From the NCBI GenBank assembly GCA_022606135.1, contig JABYQN010000004.1:2480001-2544000 (forward strand): a stretch of 64,000 nt of DNA, given 5' to 3'. Source of the stretch: Fomes fomentarius. Taxonomy: Eukaryota; Basidiomycota; Agaricomycetes; Polyporales; Polyporaceae. Shown in pieces: positions 59,493-64,000 of the stretch (position 1 is the stretch's first letter; the number at the start of each line of letters is the position of its first letter). The notes beneath the pieces were generated by a model. The model saw only the letters and a list, made by a program, of their open reading frames with translations, was not told the origin of the DNA and did no database searches. A program made the translations under genes and the position numbers.

Positions 59493-60350
59493 AGCTCACC
59501 TCACAATAGCTCTTGTATATATATATCTCTGGAGGAGCGTCTCCGAGCACAGCTCACTCGTTCGCCTTCTCCGGCGCTGATCTATGTATCAAATCATGGG
59601 GACACGGGGCCGGATGAATCCCCTCTGTGGCATAGAACCTGTCGGCTAAGAGATGAGAGGACGCTGAATGCACCAGTACTGTGTGGGTTCCGCTCGCCGG
59701 AATGGTGATTGTACTACTGACCATCATCGAAAGAAGGCAAACTTGTTGGGCTTCGAGGGTCTTGAGCGTGCCGCTCATCGTGGCACGTAGGAGGGCGGAC
59801 CTTCGCTGTCCGAGCATAGATGAATCAAGAAGCTAGAAAAAGACTGAAACGTATGCGTCTCAGACCTCTAGACATCCGTGCCTCAAAAGTGCCAACTGAC
59901 GCGTGTCCAAGACACCCGAAACCTCTTTCCACAGCCCACAATCCTGGAAGACACAGTTTCCGAACTGTTGGGCCTGTATTACCCATTCGATGGCAGAGCG
60001 CAGCCCGGCGACCTGTGTTTTTGTGTTCAGAGAGATAACATCCACATCCTGCATAACGGAACTGCAATCGAGTTTCGGACACGACTGATTATGACGTGAT
60101 CACAGCTGTGATGAATCTTATGCGATATCCATAGCAGTCTGTTGTGCCTTCCCGACAACAGCTTCTATTCTTATCCATCTCGCGGACGAGCCGCCTCCTG
60201 ATGGATGGATGAGCTCCGCAGGCCAAACAAACTGCATACGCAAGCAGCTGCATACTGGGCAAGGCAGGATATTGCAATCTCGCAACGCTGATTAACCCAC
60301 GGCATAGATGAGAACAATTCGTATGTGAGTTCTGAGGATGCAGAGAACAA
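59493..60350. other. Spacer upstream of H and downstream of P450 psi5
   Basis: Minus-strand open frames at 59554-59817 and 59825-60082 have no recognised motif. The end near 60310-60350 belongs to the shared 3' flank of the P450 copies. Confidence 0.4.
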
Positions 60351-62636
60351 TTATACGGCGCAGAGAGATGGCGGGAGGGCCGCCTCCGTAACCTTAAGCA
60401 GCAGCTCTGGCTCCTCGCCCTCCCCCGTCGTCGGGTATGTCACCGCAAACGATTTCCACTGGGTATTCAACCCAAACGAGAAAGCACTTAGTAGCACAGA
60501 GGATGACGACCTCTGCACAGCCTCGTCAGTGCAGCTCATAGACGTAACAAAAGGTGAAGCACGTACTCATCTCGACTTATGCGAACTTGAAACTGCCGTA
60601 GAGGAGCTCCTATGAGCGCACGCCACAAGTCGGTAGGAGGTTTCTGCACTCACATACAAACCCGCGGCCCAGCCGAGAAAGATATGCCGATGAGAACATC
60701 CCATGCATGATCTGTCAGCAGTGACCGCATAGAGTCACTTGGCACTCACGGATGGGGAGTGAGCCCGGGAATGTGAGCCTTCTCGAGCTCAGTGGGGAGC
60801 GGCTCCATTCACCGCTCGGGTCTCCATTCGTACGCATCGTCGCCCCACCACGCCATGGTGCAGTGGCTGCCCCGGCAGTTGATGACGACGAAGGTTCACT
60901 AATACTTCGCTCATAATGGGTGCGGAGAGTGTGAGTATGTCTCGCGCTGACCTATCCATAGGAGCTCGTTAAAGATCGTGTCATCTTCATGCCTCGACTG
61001 GTCTCACCGTCAGGCACAACTCCCATGCACCAAGCACTAGACTGCGATACACCCACCTCCGGACAGTGAAGACCCATACACAACGTCTCGCGGACGACAG
61101 CATCGAGGTACGGCAGCTTGACCAGGTCGTCGTACGATACATCTTCGCCTAGCCTGGCACGGGCATCCTTGATCTCCGCGCGGGGCTTCATTTGAACCTC
61201 AGGGCGTTCCGCGAGGACATGGACGATGCGCGAGAGGGCATTCAAGCTCATTTCCATGCCGGCCATGGTGGACGTTCTGGAATATTGTATAACTATAGGG
61301 CATCAGCACACGGGGGCAGGAAAGCGGGATGGAGAACGAGAACTGACTATAGTCGTGCAATGAGCTCGGGGTCTGAAAGTGGGTCTGTCTGTCTGTCTCT
61401 GAAGCTAACATGTTTCTTCTCACTGCAACAAGACGCTGAATGAGAATGATGACTGAACGGAGGATGCTCATCAGGTCCTAACCTGCCCCGACCTATCGAA
61501 GGAGCGCCTCATCGCCTTCCAGCAGCGGCAGCCTTCTCTTCCCCTCTTCCCCTCTTCTCCTCGACGATCTCCTGTGAACGCCGCGCCATTAGGTCGGATA
61601 TCGCCATGAGCTGCGGTACATCGATGTCGGAACCATTGTAGGACATTGCAGATCCGCGACTCGGGCATGATATACGACATCACCGGGATAATGAAGGTGA
61701 CGAACGGTACACGGAAGAACACTTGTCTAGCGCATCCAGATGTTAGTCGAGGTTGAACGGACAGGGAGGGTGAAGTGAACGTGCGCAACCCACAGAAAAT
61801 CCTTCGAAGACTCTCCCAAGTGGCGTGGTGTCCTTTCTGGAAGAGTACCCGAGGCCGCCCTGACCCAGAATCTCGACTGTCGTCCGCACCATCCAGCTAC
61901 TAATGTCAACTTCACTACTGTCCTCGCAAACCCGTTCGCTGATGGCGCTTTGCACCTGTGAAGAGAATCAGATCAACGGAGGCAACTCTGAGGTAGGACT
62001 GAAGGAGGTGAACCTGGCTTGCGACGTCGTAGATGGTGTACGTCATCGCACGTTAGTGTGAGGCAGGGAAGACAGGATTGAGTGCTTTCCGATGTTGCTC
62101 CCCAATTCGTTGGAACCTTCATGTGCCGGAAGGTAGGGGAAGGTCGCTGTCCAACAGACAGTGCTCAGCGAGCCTTCGCAAATCGATGATAGACAAGCGG
62201 TACTTACTCAGACGGTGTGGTGCGTTTGGGGTAGAACTCCATATCTTTGATGAGAATACTGTCAGGTCATACACGCAGAGCACGCACATCTGATGTTGTG
62301 GCGATGACGCAGCATAAGTACTATTATGAAGAGAACGAAAAAGACACGCACCCGAAGAACACAAATATCCGAACCGGACCATGCTTCACACAGAAGTCTT
62401 ACTAGTAGCAGTACCTCCAATTCTGATGATCAATGATTCTGTCGGTATTCACAAAAAGGAGGCAAGTGAGCGATAGAGAGGATACTAACTATATGGGTGC
62501 ATACCGAAAGAAATGATCCATGAGGCGGCCCAGGGAGGTTGTCCAAAGGCAATGGCTCAACGCACCACTGTTCGAAAGCCCACAGCGCGTATGCAGTGAG
62601 GAAAGCAGCCGAGAGCAACATAGAGTTGAACTCCAT
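60351..62636 (-). pseudogene. Cytochrome P450 relic psi5 (most complete copy)
   Basis: The gene order of an Agaricomycete P450 is nearly whole. Exon 1 from the ATG at 62634-62636 (MEFNSMLLSAAFLTAYALWA) has the hinge PLPLDNLPGPPHG. Then come DMEFYPKRTTPSE (about 62250-62212), SAISERVCEDSSEVDIS then SWMVRTTVEILGQGGLGYS (about 61950-61845), and VFFRVPFVTFIIPVMSYIMP (about 61722-61663). LMAISDLMARRSQEIVEEKR starts near 61610; ELVKLPYLDAVVRETL lies at about 61125-61080; PERW and the C-terminal exon (VLLSAFSFGLN... VTYPTTGEGEEPELLLKV) end at 60351. Lesions: TAG at 61493-61495 (Gln codon in relatives), the ExxR Arg changed to Cys (RETLC, about 61090), TGA at 60809-60811 (Trp of PERW), and TAA at 60577-60579. 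Non-functional, but the best template for the family. Confidence 0.85.
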
Positions 62637-64000
62637 GCCAGGTCGGCGGGGGCAAGCGGGGGCCAGAGTGGAACTTGAAGATGGAGGTCAGAATGGCCGA
62701 ACATGGCATGAACTGCGGGCCTGTGGGACCTCTAAGCGTGGTCAGTTCGCGCAGTGGTAGCAAGTTTCGAACGACAATGAGACCACTTCAAGTTGTTCCT
62801 GCAGTCGAGAGGGGGTCCTGACCGAGCTGCGCGTTTCGTCCACGTGGGTCTGTTTGTTCTGCCAAACAAATTCGTACCGTCGCTGGCAGTGGCAGCCAAG
62901 ATTACTCTCTGCAGATTCCACACTGTCCTGCGCACACCGAAACTGAGCTTGCTTCCAGTCGCGCTAGTACGACGTGCTTTCCAGAGGTTGTACCTTCTCT
63001 ATGGTGACCTTGATTGCCCGCGTCTGGCCTGCCACTTCAAGCCTGTACGAAACAGGGGAGCACCCGTTGGTCCCTGTCGGTGCCTCAAGTTAGGTAGAAT
63101 CTCAGGTTGTCAGTCACGTAACACTGGCAGGATCTGGGCCTTACGCAGAGAAATCTCCAGGCCTCTCTGATCTCGCTGGAACCATTGGTACGTCGCACGC
63201 CGAGAGTGTGCTGTTGTGGACGATGTGGATATTCCTGGTACCGGATGGGCTCGGATCTTGGGACTGTGTGACCTAGGCACATCATGTAGGCTAGTAAGTG
63301 TCTCTCGAGTTTCCTGCCCATTCTCTGCCGCCATAACTCGGAAAACCCTTACAATATACAGGGACCCAGTTATACATCTACGCATCAACGAGCCCATGTC
63401 CTCATATCACTGCCTACTGTCATGGTACCACTGTCTGGACGAAAGTCGTGGATCATCTGCTTGGTGCTCTGCTTGACCAACTATCTCGCGCTCACAGGTA
63501 GAGTCATCTCCGTGCCCTGGTAGGTATCCTCTGTCGTATTCCGCGCGAGCGGAACATTCAGTCCAGGCCATCTGTTAGATCTGAGCATGCTCTGATTGTA
63601 TGCGCGTCATTCCCCCGTCGGTACCCATTCCCTTCAAGTTCATGCAGCTCTCCGTGCGCGTTCTCAGCCGAGCCACGCCTTTACCAGAGAGGCGATCAAC
63701 TCTGCGGACTTGCGGACTAGTCAAACTGGAAGTGTCCGTCATCATACTCCTCTGATCATACGCTAGTATTTCGGACGATGGACGACGTGTTTTAGACATT
63801 GGCGGCGTGGCAAGGGATTGCGGGGCTAACCTGGTGAGTAGCCAAACTCTCGCAGCAATTCTAGCCTTTCAATACTCATGCTTCAGGTTAGTGCTTCGAC
63901 ATCGTGCAAGGTTCCTTCTTGACGAGATTTGTGAGTCGTCCATGCCCCTGTGTCAGTGTGCAAGTCTGTCTCAAGGATCCGCTTCTCTCCCACCATACCC
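62637..64000 (-). repeat. Duplicated 5' flank of P450 psi5
   Basis: In inverted orientation this repeats the flanks of psi2 (21040-22040) and psi3 (26280-27170). Examples: the block CGCAATCCC/GCAATACC with CTGCGAGAGTTT at 63810-63860 matches about 21030-21080, and the ATGATCCACGACTTTCG block at about 63430-63455 matches 26291. A coding-like remnant (LARNTTEDTYQGTEM, about 63560-63510) also occurs upstream of psi2. No functional gene is seen up to the window end. Confidence 0.65.
62840..62872 (-). promoter_or_regulatory. Palindrome plus CACGTG box upstream of P450 psi5
   Basis: On the minus strand: TTTGTTTG, six bases, AACAAACAG, then CCCACGTGG. It lies about 205-235 bases before the psi5 ATG. 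Confidence 0.55.

Noticed and set aside
60325..60615. Plus-strand 96-codon frame with Ser-rich sequence
   Set aside because: Antisense to the C-terminal exon of P450 psi5, which matches the family end.
1..64000. CRISPR array, tRNA or rRNA genes
   Set aside because: No regularly spaced repeats, cloverleaf with the usual boxes, or rRNA-like stretch was seen by eye; a tRNA search program could still find one.

Overview
The window looks like a piece of the genome of a mushroom-forming basidiomycete (Agaricomycetes, possibly a wood-decay polypore). Coding sequence is broken by many short introns of about 45-75 bases with GT...AG borders. The protein families fit this group: a GMC/aryl-alcohol-oxidase-like enzyme, Agaricomycete-type P450s, DUF6534 membrane proteins and a Tpo-like MFS transporter. 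The assignment rests on protein families and gene structure only. All gene models were read by eye from splice signals and family motifs, so inner exon borders are approximate unless stated.

Layout. 1-842 is the 3' end of a GMC oxidoreductase, with an apparent frame problem near its left edge. 3005-3895 is a non-autonomous DNA transposon with perfect 34-bp inverted ends and an 8-bp target duplication. 4805-6994 (-) is DUF6534 copy A. 8992-11678 (+) is an intact 4CL-like acyl-CoA ligase ending in a peroxisomal-type AKL. 12.5-15.2 kb is a string of relics: P450 psi1, a short-chain dehydrogenase and an isoprenylcysteine methyltransferase (ICMT) remnant. 15531-16918 (+) is an intact monoacylglycerol-lipase-like hydrolase. 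17449-18962 (-) is a multi-pass membrane protein. P450 relic psi2 (22.05-23.16 kb), an unrecognised possible gene (24.0-24.8 kb), a decayed UbiA-like prenyltransferase (25.25-26.16 kb, -) and P450 relic psi3 (27.17-29.43 kb) follow.

From 30.8 to 59.5 kb the window is dominated by DUF6534 genes: C (+), D (-), E (-), G (+), F (-) and H (-), plus one relic near 53 kb. They are interrupted by P450 relic psi4 (33.8-34.2 kb), an MFS transporter (42.6-45.3 kb, -) and an intact ICMT-family gene (50.9-51.7 kb, -). P450 relic psi5 (60.35-62.64 kb, -) and its duplicated upstream region close the window.

Two themes stand out. First, a P450 family was duplicated at least five times here together with long 5' flanks, and every copy now carries stops, frameshifts, deletions or lost catalytic residues. 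A palindromic promoter block next to a CACGTG core survives at four of them. Second, a DUF6534 family of unknown function has expanded in both orientations; copies C and F are near-identical inverted duplicates, introns included. UbiA, ICMT, SDR, P450, GMC, CoA-ligase and MFS genes together resemble the parts list of a secondary-metabolism locus that has largely decayed. That reading is inference.
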